DNA from: JAGVSR01 sp031413815
Lineage (GTDB): Bacteria > Pseudomonadota > Alphaproteobacteria > Rhizobiales > Hyphomicrobiaceae
Direction: 5' to 3'
Assembly (NCBI GenBank): GCA_031413815.1
Contig: JANOFU010000037.1
Coordinates: 62,001 to 126,000, forward strand
Length of the DNA stretch: 64,000 nucleotides
Shown here: piece by piece, positions 17,267 through 25,016 of the stretch
How positions within the stretch are numbered: the first letter of the stretch is position 1
Layout: each line of letters begins with the position of its first letter
Translations under genes and position numbers: made by a program
Notes under the pieces: generated by a model
Told to the model about the DNA's origin: nothing
Seen by the model: the letters and a program-made list of their open reading frames with translations, nothing else
The model's database searches: none

Positions 17267-18547
17267 ATGAATTCAGGAACGATCAATGTGAACGTTAGGA
17301 TTGCTGCGGCGGGCGCCGATGGATTTCCCGAGCCGCGTCTCGAAACGGCGGATGTTCCTGTCAGCGCGATTGTGCATGCCTGTCATGAGAAGACGGTCGA
17401 TGCGGGTCTCTCTGCGTTGGCTCTTGCAGGGCTAGATCGAAAGACCCTTGAGCCAGTCCTCACGTATTGCGCGGAGTTGCGCTGCGAATCTGACAATGTG
17501 ACGTGCCCGGGTTGCAAGCGGCGCACAGAAGCACAGGGCATTCAGTCGCTCGAAGAGTTTATCGCGCGGCATAAGGAGATTGTTGTTGGTGATGGCGCGG
17601 TGCGGTTGGCCGGCCAAGGCAAGGATACGATCTCAACGCCGGCACTCGCAGCCTTAGAGAAAACCTGGAGCGGAGAGAACTATTGGTTCTGGGCGCGGCG
17701 GGTTTTGCGTAAGCTTCGCCATGGCATCCGCCGCGCGCACATCAGGGGCAGTCCGGTCGCTGCGTCGGGCCAATCGCCAGCCGTCATCCTGACCGAACCA
17801 CAACTTCCCGACAACATCGGCATGGTGGCGCGCGCATGCGCCAACTTCGGGTTCGACGAGTTGCGCTTGATCAACCCCCGCGATGGCTGGCCCAACGAGA
17901 AGGCGCGCATCGCAGCTTCGGGGGCCAACTACATCATTGACGATGCGGCCGCCTACGACTCGATGGAGGCGGCCCTCGGTGATCTCAATTGGGTCTGTGC
18001 CACGACCGCCCGGCAGCGCGATCTCCGCAAGCCAGTGATGACACCGCAGCAGGTTGTTCAGGAAATGCGCCACCGCATCGCCCGCGGCGAGCGCTGCGGC
18101 ATTCTGTTCGGCCGCGAGCGCAACGGACTTGAGACCGCGGAGGTCGCCAACGCCGACGCCATCGTCATGATTCCCGTCAACAGCCGCTTCGCCTCCCTTA
18201 ACCTTGCTCAAGCCGTTCTGATCTTGGGATATGAGTGGCTGCGCTCGGGCGATGAGGCCAGTTTGGGCCGGGTGACGACCTATGAAACCCCGGTTGCGGC
18301 AGGCCTCAACATGTCCGGCGACCGTCCGGCAACCAAGGAGGAACTCTTTGGTTTATTTGAACATCTTGAAATGGAACTCGATCGCTCGGGTTTTTTCAAT
18401 CCGCCACAGAAGCGCCCTTCCGTGGTGAACAACATGCACGCGATGTTCGTGCGCGCAGGCTTTACTGAGCAGGAAGTTCGCACCCTGCGTGGCATAGTTG
18501 CCACGCTCGCCAAGGGCAAGGGCGCGGGGCGCAAGCCGTCCACATGA
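17267..18547 (+). CDS. TrmJ-type SPOUT RNA 2'-O-methyltransferase with a Cys-rich N-terminal extension
   Basis: 426 residues. From about residue 170 this is a standard TrmJ/TrmH-family enzyme (2'-O-methylation at tRNA position 32 in TrmJ): motif 1 ILTEPQLPDNIGMVARAC, motif 2 GILFGRERNGLETAEV, motif 3 VNSRFASLNLAQAVLILGY. A C-terminal helical tail completes it. The first ~165 residues are not part of TrmJ. They contain VPVSAIVHAC...AGLDRKTLEPVLTYCAE, vaguely like DUF433, then Cys68, Cys73, Cys80 and Cys83 in a zinc-finger-like spacing. No ATG or GTG start exists near residue 165; a TTG at 17705 is the only nearby alternative for a separate trmJ. Either a genuine fusion or two genes joined by loss of a stop. 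Confidence 0.85.
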   Translation: MNSGTINVNVRIAAAGADGFPEPRLETADVPVSAIVHACHEKTVDAGLSALALAGLDRKTLEPVLTYCAELRCESDNVTCPGCKRRTEAQGIQSLEEFIARHKEIVVGDGAVRLAGQGKDTISTPALAALEKTWSGENYWFWARRVLRKLRHGIRRAHIRGSPVAASGQSPAVILTEPQLPDNIGMVARACANFGFDELRLINPRDGWPNEKARIAASGANYIIDDAAAYDSMEAALGDLNWVCATTARQRDLRKPVMTPQQVVQEMRHRIARGERCGILFGRERNGLETAEVANADAIVMIPVNSRFASLNLAQAVLILGYEWLRSGDEASLGRVTTYETPVAAGLNMSGDRPATKEELFGLFEHLEMELDRSGFFNPPQKRPSVVNNMHAMFVRAGFTEQEVRTLRGIVATLAKGKGAGRKPST

Positions 18548-18718
18548 GTTGCCTTGTTCTGGCCAAGTTTTGAGCCGAGCGATGCCCGCGGCTTGATGAG
18601 GGGCACGACCGCGCTGGGGTCCGCAAGAATGCGATGAACTGGACTGTATTGGCCCCTACGCGGGGCATGCGGATGGGCCAGGCAAAATGCAGATTTAAAA
18701 AGGATAGGGGCAGTTTCG

Positions 18719-19417
18719 ATGCGAACCACGAGAAGGGCGGGGATTGCCGGTGCCGCAGCGCTGATGATGGCGATGCTGGCGGTGCCAGCAACTGCGCAGG
18801 AGTTGAGCGAGAAGTCGGTTATTTCATTCATGGAGTACGCTTGGTCGCTGGTCCCGCAACAGTTTTCCAAACAGGACGGGACCGTTATTGTCATCGACAA
18901 AAAGAAAAAGGCCGAAGTCCTCGTGCCGGTCGATGTGGCGCGGGAAGTGATCAAGGTTGGCCGTATCTCGGCGCACGCTCAGGTTTGCGGATTGGGTGAC
19001 GATCAGGTCATCAATCACCGGTCGCTGATGAAGCGCGAAGAGGAAAAGAAGAAGTGGACGGACCAGCAGCTCGTCTACATCAACCAATTGCACTTGACGA
19101 CGGTCATGCTTCTGACTGGCAAGATCAAACTTGTCGAGAAGGAAGGCGAAAAGGACGTCGTGGTCGAAGACAAGAAGACCGCCTCGCAGACCTGCACGGA
19201 TGAGCAACGGTCCAAAGTCAAAGAACTGATCACGGCTTACGTGAAAACGGGACCGAACTTTAAGGTCAACGTGACGCCCGTTGATGGCAAAGCCGCACCG
19301 GCGGCCACGGGATCGACCGCCGCTGCGCCACCGGCCGCGGCACCTGCTGCCGCGACCCCGGCGACACCCCCGGCAGCTGCGGTTCCCGCAGCCGTCGAGA
19401 AGGTCGAGAAGAAGTAA
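18719..19417 (+). CDS. Exported protein with Ala/Pro-rich tail, function unknown
   Basis: 232 residues. Signal peptide (residues 1-27, cut after ATAQ or similar), then a soluble domain of about 165 residues rich in Lys/Glu, with two cysteines (near VCGLG and TCTDEQ) that could form a disulfide. The last ~45 residues are an Ala/Pro-rich linker ending in EKVEKK. The start is supported by AAAAGGATAGGGG upstream. No family recognised. It ends just before a strong terminator. Confidence 0.75.
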   Translation: MRTTRRAGIAGAAALMMAMLAVPATAQELSEKSVISFMEYAWSLVPQQFSKQDGTVIVIDKKKKAEVLVPVDVAREVIKVGRISAHAQVCGLGDDQVINHRSLMKREEEKKKWTDQQLVYINQLHLTTVMLLTGKIKLVEKEGEKDVVVEDKKTASQTCTDEQRSKVKELITAYVKTGPNFKVNVTPVDGKAAPAATGSTAAAPPAAAPAAATPATPPAAAVPAAVEKVEKK

Positions 19418-19463
19418 GTTTGGCGCAGTTGACGCCGGACGGACACGCCTGTACACCCTTTTC

Positions 19464-19494
19464 ACGCGGGTCCTTCGGGCCCGCGTTACTTTTT
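19464..19494 (+). terminator. Rho-independent terminator upstream of rpsD
   Basis: Ten-base-pair GC-rich stem (19464-19473 / 19477-19486, one G-T pair) with a UUC(G) loop, followed by TACTTTTT. It separates the exported-protein gene from rpsD. Because it lies 140 bases before rpsD, it could also act as an attenuator in an rpsD leader if a promoter lies upstream of it. Confidence 0.8.
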
Positions 19495-19633
19495 GCGCAC
19501 CCGCGGTGAGACGTCTCTGTGGCCCTCACCTGTCAGCCAAACGTCCCGTAAAATGGGAGGACCGGCAGAGGAGGGGGCGCTCCAGGCCCGCTGGATTGTC
19601 CGGTGGGCTGATGCAACTTTGGAGTGCTCGACG

Positions 19634-20251
19634 ATGACCAAGCGCTTATCCGCGAAACATAAGATTGACCGCCGCCTCGGTGAAAACATCTGGGGCCGCC
19701 CCAAGAGCCCTCTCAACAAGCGCGAAAGCCGCCCCGGCCAGCACGGCGAGCGGCGCGTGTCCAAAACGTCCGACTTCGGCCAACAGCTGAAGGCGAAGCA
19801 GAAGCTCAAAGGCTATTACGGCAACATTTCTGAGCGCCAGTTCCTGAAGCTCTACAAGGAAGCCGCGCGCCTCAAGGGTTCGACGTCGGAGCAGCTGATC
19901 GGCTTGCTTGAGCGCCGTCTTGACGCGCTGGTGTATCGCGCCAAGTTTGTGCCGACCGTGTTCGCGGCCCGCCAGTTTGTCTCGCATGGCCATGTCACTG
20001 TGAACGGCCGCCGGGTGACGGTGCCGAGCTACCGGGTCCGGATCGGCGATCTCGTCGAAGTCAAGGAAGCGGCCAAACAGATGCCGCTGGTTCTGGAATC
20101 GATCAAGAGTGCTGAGCGCGATTTGCCGGATTACATTGACGCCGATCACGGCAAGCTGACCGCGAAGCTGGCGCGCATTCCGGCGTTGTCGGACGTGCCC
20201 TACCCGGTGACGATGGAACCCAACCTCGTGGTCGAGTTCTATTCGCGGTAA
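19634..20251 (+). CDS. rpsD: 30S ribosomal protein S4
   Basis: 205 residues from the ATG at 19634 (MTKRLSAKHKIDRRLGENIW), the conserved start; the frame is open upstream to 19493 but not conserved there. The N-terminal S4 domain is followed by the S4 RNA-binding fold (RRLDALVYRAKFVPT...ARQFVSHGHVTVNG). It nucleates assembly of the small subunit on 16S rRNA. It lacks the four-Cys zinc cluster of some S4 proteins, as is usual in Alphaproteobacteria. It stands alone rather than in the alpha operon. Confidence 0.98.
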   Translation: MTKRLSAKHKIDRRLGENIWGRPKSPLNKRESRPGQHGERRVSKTSDFGQQLKAKQKLKGYYGNISERQFLKLYKEAARLKGSTSEQLIGLLERRLDALVYRAKFVPTVFAARQFVSHGHVTVNGRRVTVPSYRVRIGDLVEVKEAAKQMPLVLESIKSAERDLPDYIDADHGKLTAKLARIPALSDVPYPVTMEPNLVVEFYSR

Positions 20252-20263
20252 TTTAACTCTTTT

Positions 20264-20296
20264 GGTGTCCGACCCCCCGGGGTGGTTACTGACACC
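20264..20296. repeat. Palindromic repeat, family A, copy 3 (diverged)
   Basis: GGTGTCCGACCCCCCGGGG, then GGTTACTGACACC. A diverged copy lying 12 bases past the rpsD stop, between rpsD and the convergent PqiA-type gene. It may serve as a bidirectional hairpin there. Confidence 0.7.
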
Positions 20297-20347
20297 AATC
20301 CGAACGCCATTCGAAACTGGGCTGGCTCACGCTGGCCCTTTTCTTTG

Positions 20348-21415
20348 TCAGCGGCGATGCCGGCGGGCAGGATTAGTTGGCAGCGGCACAGGCTCGCCCG
20401 CAACAGCTGGAGCCGCAAGGGTAGGGCGCGCGCGCCGCGGGGCCACGGTGTTCGCCCAACCATAGGCCAGCATCGTCATCAGCGCGCTGGCCGCGAAGAA
20501 GTAGACGCCGGGCAGCACGCGCGCTTCGGTGTAGCCGCTCGAATTCACATAGAAGATCATCAGCGCCAGCACCATGACGTCGGTCATCGAATACCGGCCG
20601 AGCCATTCCATGGTCGCGATCGACTTCTTGCGGAACTCGGCCGGTATGTCCGGCGATGTGACGAGGGTCAGAAGATAAAAAAGCTTCAGGAACGGAAACA
20701 GGATCGAGAACAGGAACAATACCACGCACAGGAAGTACTCCTGGTTCTCAAACAGCGCGTAAATGATTGTCGCGATGGAGTGCTCATTGGTCCACACGTA
20801 AACGGTGGTGAAGCGTATCGTGGGCAGGATGATGCCGAGCGCGAAGAACACGGTCGCCACGATAATCAGGAACGACAACACGAAGTTGCGGAAGGTCGAG
20901 GCGGGCTTAAACACCATCGGCTCGGGCTGCTGTGCGGAAGCAGCCGCTAATCCCTCGGTTCGCAGCCACGCATACGACACCATCATCAACAGCACGGCCG
21001 CGGTGAAAAAGTAGACCCCGGTCAGGCTCGTGGCATCATAGATGCCTTGCGCCTTGATAAAGAAGATCGTCAGCGCCAGCACCAGAACATCGTGCATCGA
21101 CCATTTGCCGAGCCATTCCAGCGCCTGCAGGCGGCGGTGCTGCCGGGTCAGTTCCGTCACGGGCAATGTCGAGACCAGCAGCAGATACAGCAGCTTCAAC
21201 ACCGGCAGCACGATCGAGAAAATCAGCACCGTCAAACCGAGGAACATCTGCCCGTCGTTGAGCAGAACCTGCACCGTCGACAGCAGCGAATGCTCCGTCG
21301 ACCAAAACACGTATTTGGTGAGCTTGATGATCGGCAGCGAAATACCGAGCGCGAGACACACGCTGGCGCCGATGATGGCGAGGCTCAACAGGAAGCGTCT
21401 GCCGCCGAGCCGCAT
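20348..21415 (-). CDS. Tandem paraquat-inducible protein A (PqiA-like) membrane protein
   Basis: 355 residues with eight predicted membrane helices arranged as two homologous PqiA halves (about residues 8-155 and 180-325). Each has the signatures LGISLPIIKLTKYVFW / LGIILPTIRFTTVYVW, FPFLKLFYLL-type and YSMTDVMVLALMIF / WSMHDVLVLALTIF. PqiA-type proteins are inner-membrane partners of MCE proteins in lipid trafficking. No mce/pqiB gene is adjacent, so its partner is elsewhere. The tail is basic (RRHRR). It is last in a minus-strand run after FKBP, HdeA-like, bolA and grxD. Confidence 0.85.
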   Translation of the reverse strand: MRLGGRRFLLSLAIIGASVCLALGISLPIIKLTKYVFWSTEHSLLSTVQVLLNDGQMFLGLTVLIFSIVLPVLKLLYLLLVSTLPVTELTRQHRRLQALEWLGKWSMHDVLVLALTIFFIKAQGIYDATSLTGVYFFTAAVLLMMVSYAWLRTEGLAAASAQQPEPMVFKPASTFRNFVLSFLIIVATVFFALGIILPTIRFTTVYVWTNEHSIATIIYALFENQEYFLCVVLFLFSILFPFLKLFYLLTLVTSPDIPAEFRKKSIATMEWLGRYSMTDVMVLALMIFYVNSSGYTEARVLPGVYFFAASALMTMLAYGWANTVAPRRARPTLAAPAVAGEPVPLPTNPARRHRR

Positions 21416-21440
21416 GAGATCAGATGGTCCTTCGCCATGT

Positions 21441-21555
21441 CCCCTCTCCCCGTTCTTACGGCGAGAGGGCTAGGGTGAGGGGCAGCTACGTGTTCGAGCG
21501 CAGTGCTGCCCCTCACCCCAACCTTCTCCCCATTCGGAAGCGAATGGGGATAGAG
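21441..21555. repeat. Inverted pair of G-rich palindromes, family B, copy 1
   Basis: Two arms (21441-21483 and 21507-21555) are related in inverted orientation, each with a CTCTCCCC...GGGGAG-type hairpin and a shared flank GGGGTGAGGGGC / GCCCCTCACCCC. They lie between grxD and the PqiA-type gene. The same arrangement occurs inside mazG at 53801-53917. Confidence 0.8.
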
Positions 21556-21560
21556 TCTCC

Positions 21561-21905
21561 TTACCCATGATGGTGCGCGTGCGGGATGCCCTTGGCGCAG
21601 ACGAGGTCGTGCAGCTCGCCAGCTTGAAACATTTCGCGCACGATATCGCAACCGCCGACGAATTCGCCCTTGACATAGAGCTGCGGGATCGTCGGCCAGT
21701 TGGTGAAGCTCTTGATGCCGTCGCGAATAGCGGCATCGTCCAGCACGTTCACGTCCTTGTAGGGTACGCCCAATTGGTCAAGGATCTTGGCAACCTGGGC
21801 CGAGAACCCGCACTGGGGAAACTTCGAGGTGCCCTTCATGAACAGCACCACGTCGTTGGCAGCAATGGTGGTCTTGATCCAGTCGTGGGCCTTTTGGTCA
21901 GTCAT
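21561..21905 (-). CDS. grxD: Monothiol glutaredoxin Grx4/GrxD
   Basis: 114 residues. The CGFS active site (KFPQCGFSAQVAKIL), the cis-Pro/GSH-binding WPTIPQLYVKGEFVGGCDI and the usual length identify a class II monothiol glutaredoxin. It binds a [2Fe-2S] cluster with glutathione and delivers Fe-S clusters, usually as a complex with BolA, whose gene lies 96 bases upstream. The C-terminus has a short His-rich tail (PHAHHHG), which is uncommon and may bind metal. Confidence 0.96.
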   Translation of the reverse strand: MTDQKAHDWIKTTIAANDVVLFMKGTSKFPQCGFSAQVAKILDQLGVPYKDVNVLDDAAIRDGIKSFTNWPTIPQLYVKGEFVGGCDIVREMFQAGELHDLVCAKGIPHAHHHG

Positions 21906-22001
21906 GGTCGGGTCTCCTGGCGCGGCTGCGCCGCATGTCGAATTACGCTTCTTGAGCCCAAATGTGGCGACAGCGGGGGGGAAGTCAACTGCGGCTTAGA
22001 C

Positions 22002-22238
22002 TTACTCTTGCGGCACCGCCGTTGTCAGCGCCAAGGCGTGCAAAACTCCGCCCATGCGGCCACCAAGCGCCTCATAAACCATCTGGTGCTGGGCGACGCG
22101 CGATTTGCCCTTGAAGGCTGAGGTGACAACGTGCGCCTGCCAGTGATCGTTGTCGCCGGCAAGGTCCTTCAACTCGACGGTGGCGTCGGGGAACTTGGCC
22201 TTGATCAGGTGGTCAATTTCGGTCGCGGACATGGGCAT
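22002..22238 (-). CDS. BolA/IbaG-family protein
   Basis: 78 residues with the BolA class II KH-like fold: a start helix (IDHLIKAKFPDATVEL), then DLAGDNDHWQAHVVT, and the nucleic-acid/Fe-S-partner segment KSRVAQHQMVYEALGGRMGG. The invariant His of the HALAL helix and the DHW His are the likely cluster ligands when bound to GrxD. A downstream ATG at 22232 (MSATEIDHL) is an alternative start. Pairing with grxD is conserved across Alphaproteobacteria and points to Fe-S trafficking or iron signalling. Confidence 0.92.
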   Translation of the reverse strand: MPMSATEIDHLIKAKFPDATVELKDLAGDNDHWQAHVVTSAFKGKSRVAQHQMVYEALGGRMGGVLHALALTTAVPQE

Positions 22239-22266
22239 TTCAGCAGGGCTCCAATTGGGTGGGCGG

Positions 22267-22839
22267 TTACTTCATGTCAATCGCTTGCTTAACGGCATCG
22301 GCGAACGTCGATTGTGGCGCTTTCCGGCAGGCGTCGCCGGTTCTGGCGGTGTAGCGTTCCAGGGCACCGGTTTCAATGCGCGGGGTGGCCTCGCCATGCG
22401 ATGAGTGCCCGATATGCCAGAACACCATTGCGGCCATGTCCGCCGCATCTTCGATGGTCGTGAATGTCATGTGCGAGCACAGAAACTCCGGGACCTCTAG
22501 AGCATCAGATGAGTAAGAGTCTGGTGCAATCAGAGGAGCGAGCATTTGTTGCAGACTAGCAGCAGGCGCGGCCTGACACAGGCTGTCGAGCTTCGTCGCG
22601 TTCGGGGTGACAGCGTTGAGATCAACGCGGGCTTGCGGCGTCTGCGGCGCGGCGCGGCCCATCATCCACGCGACGACCAGCGAGGCGCCCAGTTGCTCGC
22701 TGGGATCGGCGGAATTCCGGGCTGTAGTGAATTGAGCGCAGGTCCACACTGCCGGATCAATCGACTGCGCGCTGGCTCCGTGGGGCACCACCAGCATTGC
22801 GATCGTCAAACCCGCGCGCCGCGCAGTTTGCTTGGACAT
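22267..22839 (-). CDS. Exported protein with two HdeA-like domains
   Basis: 190 residues. Signal peptide to about residue 24 (HGASA). Two HdeA-like units follow: WTCAQFTTA (Cys34) to LDSLCQAAPAASLQQML (Cys88), and FLCSHMTF (Cys121) to ACRKAPQSTFADAVKQA (Cys171). Each has the cysteine spacing and C-terminal helix of the acid-activated periplasmic chaperone HdeA. HdeA itself is a single ~90-residue domain, so this is a covalent dimer-like version. Likely periplasmic, perhaps a stress chaperone. The next gene upstream is an exported FKBP foldase, which fits a periplasmic folding role. Confidence 0.7.
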   Translation of the reverse strand: MSKQTARRAGLTIAMLVVPHGASAQSIDPAVWTCAQFTTARNSADPSEQLGASLVVAWMMGRAAPQTPQARVDLNAVTPNATKLDSLCQAAPAASLQQMLAPLIAPDSYSSDALEVPEFLCSHMTFTTIEDAADMAAMVFWHIGHSSHGEATPRIETGALERYTARTGDACRKAPQSTFADAVKQAIDMK

Positions 22840-22875
22840 CAGTTCTCCAGCCAGATCAGGTACGAATGCTAGCGA

Positions 22876-23346
22876 TTAGCCCTTCACGTCTAGCAGCTCG
22901 ACATCGAAAATGAGCGTGGCGTTGGGCGGAATGGCGCCGCCGGCGCCGCGCGCGCCATAGCCGAGGTCCGCAGGTATGATCAGCGTGCGCTTGCCACCGA
23001 CTTTCATGGACGCCACGCCCTCGTCCCAGCCTTTGATCACCTGGCCGACGCCAATGGTAAATTCGAACGGATCGCCGCGGTCGAGGGACGAGTCGAACTT
23101 CGCCCCCTTGACGCCGTCCTTATAGAGCCAGCCCGTGTAGTGCATGACGCAGGTCTGCCCGGTTTTGGGCGAGGCACCCGTGCCAGCGGCGGTGTCGATG
23201 ATTTGCAGGCCTGAAGCGGTGGTGGTCATTGCGGTCTCTGGGGCTGTGGATGGGGCAGGTTCGGCGGCCATGGCTTGAACGCTGCCAGCAAGGCCGATGA
23301 GAATGGCGAGTGCAGCGAGCGTCCTGGAGCGGCGGATTTGGATCAT
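22876..23346 (-). CDS. Exported FKBP-type peptidyl-prolyl isomerase
   Basis: 156 residues. Signal peptide with cleavage near AMAAEP, a short Thr/Pro-rich linker, then a single FKBP domain: VMHYTGWLYKDGVKGAKFDSS, FEFTIGVGQVIKGWDEGV, LGYGARGAGGAIPPNATLIFDVELL. It catalyses cis-trans isomerisation of X-Pro bonds, probably in the periplasm. It is first in a minus-strand run with the HdeA-like gene 36 bases downstream, so the two may be co-expressed. Confidence 0.93.
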   Translation of the reverse strand: MIQIRRSRTLAALAILIGLAGSVQAMAAEPAPSTAPETAMTTTASGLQIIDTAAGTGASPKTGQTCVMHYTGWLYKDGVKGAKFDSSLDRGDPFEFTIGVGQVIKGWDEGVASMKVGGKRTLIIPADLGYGARGAGGAIPPNATLIFDVELLDVKG

Positions 23347-23495
23347 CGGAACAGGTCCTCGGTTGACGGGGGAGCCTTAGCTCATTGCGTAGGGTCGTGT
23401 CCAATGTGGGGCGGGGGTTGTGGTGCTAGCAGGTAGCGTCAATGGAAAAACGAAAAAGGGACCTGGCTCGGCCTTACATCTCGCTGGGTTTTCAT

Positions 23496-23529
23496 GGTGT
23501 CAGTCACCGTTTAAGAGGTATCTGACACC
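23496..23529. repeat. Palindromic repeat, family A, copy 4
   Basis: GGTGTCAGTCACC and GGTATCTGACACC arms around an 8-base spacer. It lies 14 bases past the stop of the broken minus-strand gene at 23543. Confidence 0.8.
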
Positions 23530-23542
23530 AGGAGCGGCTTGC

Positions 23543-23822
23543 TCAATTCCGGACCCGATGCTTTCGCATCACGTTAGCCCATAGGCCGCGCCATGGCATC
23601 GCCACCACCTGCCAGCCATCCTCGTAGATCACCAGATCCGGATCATGTGCCTTGATCAAATCGATCGTGTAGTCGAACTCTTCGAGGATGGCCTTCATCG
23701 GCCAAATGCGGGCAAGCGGTTCTTTCGCGGCGGGCTTGAACCAGCAAATAGCCCTGTAGGTGTTGTCCTCCTTCAGGATCTTGGGCGACTGGAGGTTTGT
23801 TGACCTGCCTCTGAACTTTCAT
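23543..23822 (-). pseudogene. Frameshifted small gene
   Basis: Minus strand. An ATG at 23822 reads MKV and then runs on in a frame with no recognisable protein. One frame over, directly after the third codon, an intact-looking protein continues: RGRSTNLQSPKILKEDNTYR, then CWFKPAAKEPLARIWPMKAIL, and ends VIYEDGWQVVAMPWRGLWAN...RN with a stop at 23543. That second frame has a TGA just upstream and no plausible start. The simplest reading is a small insertion or deletion near codon 4 of a gene encoding roughly 90 residues. A start codon I cannot recognise is the alternative. Flanked by family A repeats on both sides (23496, 23946). Confidence 0.6.
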
Positions 23823-23945
23823 CCAGTTGCGCTTCGCGGTGCGCAACGGCGACCTTCTCCTGCCGGTGCGTATCTGATCGTGGTATTTGAAGCCACGCGC
23901 AATCACATAAGCTGAACATGGTTGCGGATTATGACGTTATCCAGC

Positions 23946-23979
23946 GGTGTCAGACACCTTTCAAGTGGTGTCTGACACC
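23946..23979. repeat. Palindromic repeat, family A, copy 5 (near consensus)
   Basis: Both arms perfect: GGTGTCAGACACC, 8-base spacer, GGTGTCTGACACC. Each 13-mer is itself a palindrome around its central A or T. It lies 17 bases past the stop of the 23996 minus-strand gene. Confidence 0.9.
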
Positions 23980-23995
23980 ACACGATCTCGGCCCC

Positions 23996-24418
23996 TCAAT
24001 GCCGCGCCCCTGTCCGGTCAAAGAAGTCATCGATCTCTTCGTCGATGCGCTGGGTGGCGCGGCGCCAATCACCGGCACCGCTGCCCGGCTCAGGCTCGAG
24101 GGTGACCGCGTCGTCCTGATGGTGCGACCCGTGTTCGGGCTGGTGCTCGGGGTGGTGTTGATTGAGTGCGGGTCTTGGCTCGTTCTCGACGTACCGGCTG
24201 GGCATGACACACAGCCGGCTGGCGAGGTGCTGCAGCTCCCCAAAGATTGCCTCGCGCCGCACGTCGTGCAGCAGCGTCACCGCGCGCACCTCTTCCAGCA
24301 GCTGATTGTCGGCGCTGCGGATCGCCTCGGCCAGCCGCCGCATATGATCAAGTTCGGTGCGGGAATTCTCCTTCAGCCGGGTCATCAGGTCGTCGACGTT
24401 GAGAGGAAGTTTGGTCAT
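23996..24418 (-). CDS. Hypothetical cytosolic protein with helical N-terminus
   Basis: About 140 residues from the ATG at 24418 (MTKLPLNVDDLMTRL), preceded by AAGGATTGACG. The first ~80 residues are predicted helical and charged (LKENSRTELDHMRRLAEAIR...LLHDVRREAIFGELQ). A His/Pro/Gln-rich middle (about 95-115) and an acidic tail (RIDEEIDDFFDRT) follow. No family recognised. The helical start suggests oligomerisation or a protein partner. Codon use is like its neighbours. Confidence 0.6.
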   Translation of the reverse strand: MTKLPLNVDDLMTRLKENSRTELDHMRRLAEAIRSADNQLLEEVRAVTLLHDVRREAIFGELQHLASRLCVMPSRYVENEPRPALNQHHPEHQPEHGSHHQDDAVTLEPEPGSGAGDWRRATQRIDEEIDDFFDRTGARH

Positions 24419-24524
24419 CGTCAATCCTTGCGCAATCACGCCCCGCTATGAAACCGCCCGATTCCAATGGCGAAAACGTGTTGCGCTTAAACTCAAGATA
24501 TCCATCTGCGCACCGGACCCCGAC

Positions 24525-24557
24525 ACAAAAAAGGGGAGACCCTTGCGGATCTCCCCC
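24525..24557 (-). terminator. Rho-independent terminator of the 24580 gene
   Basis: GGGGAGA / TCTCCCC stem (24550-24556 pairing with 24533-24539) with additional inner pairs and a GCAA loop, followed on the minus strand by six T. It lies 23 bases past the stop at 24580. Confidence 0.85.
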
Positions 24558-24579
24558 ACGTCGGCCGATAGGCCCGGCG

Positions 24580-24855
24580 TTAGTGGTTATGCCGGCGATG
24601 ATGGCGCCGGTGATGGCCGCGGAAGTGATGCACGGGACCGCAGCCCACGCGTCCATAACGGTAACTGTGCCGGTGCCAGCCGTACCGGCCCAGCTGGCAG
24701 CTGCGATGCCAGCCGTGGACTTTGATGACCGGCGAAACGTCCGATGCCGCTGCAATCCCAGCGGCCGCCCGGTCCAGAGCCGGCACGGCCGACGCTGGTG
24801 CCGTTGCGGTGATAAGAGCCAGTAATCCGGCCGCGATAACGAGAGATCGTCTCAT
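24580..24855 (-). CDS. Small exported His/Arg-rich protein
   Basis: 91 residues from the ATG at 24855, preceded by AAGGAGTACTGAGC. Signal peptide (MRRSLVIAAGLLALITATAP...ASA). The mature part is very rich in His, Arg, Gly and Tyr, with two cysteines (RSCQLGRYGWHRH and VGCGPVHHFRGHH), ending in a run of His/Arg. Proteins of this shape are common and uncharacterised in Hyphomicrobiales. Periplasmic metal binding is plausible from composition only. Confidence 0.75.
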   Translation of the reverse strand: MRRSLVIAAGLLALITATAPASAVPALDRAAAGIAAASDVSPVIKVHGWHRSCQLGRYGWHRHSYRYGRVGCGPVHHFRGHHRRHHRRHNH

Positions 24856-25016
24856 GCTCAGTACTCCTTGTTGGTCCTGCGAGTCCCGGTGTGATGGAGT
24901 GATAACGTCCGAGCGCGCGAAATCCGTCGCAGATTTCACGTCGACGTTTCAAAGATGGGGATACAGGGGGGGCAGTGCCAGACTTCGGGTCACTAAGAGC
25001 AGAACATGGGATGCCC

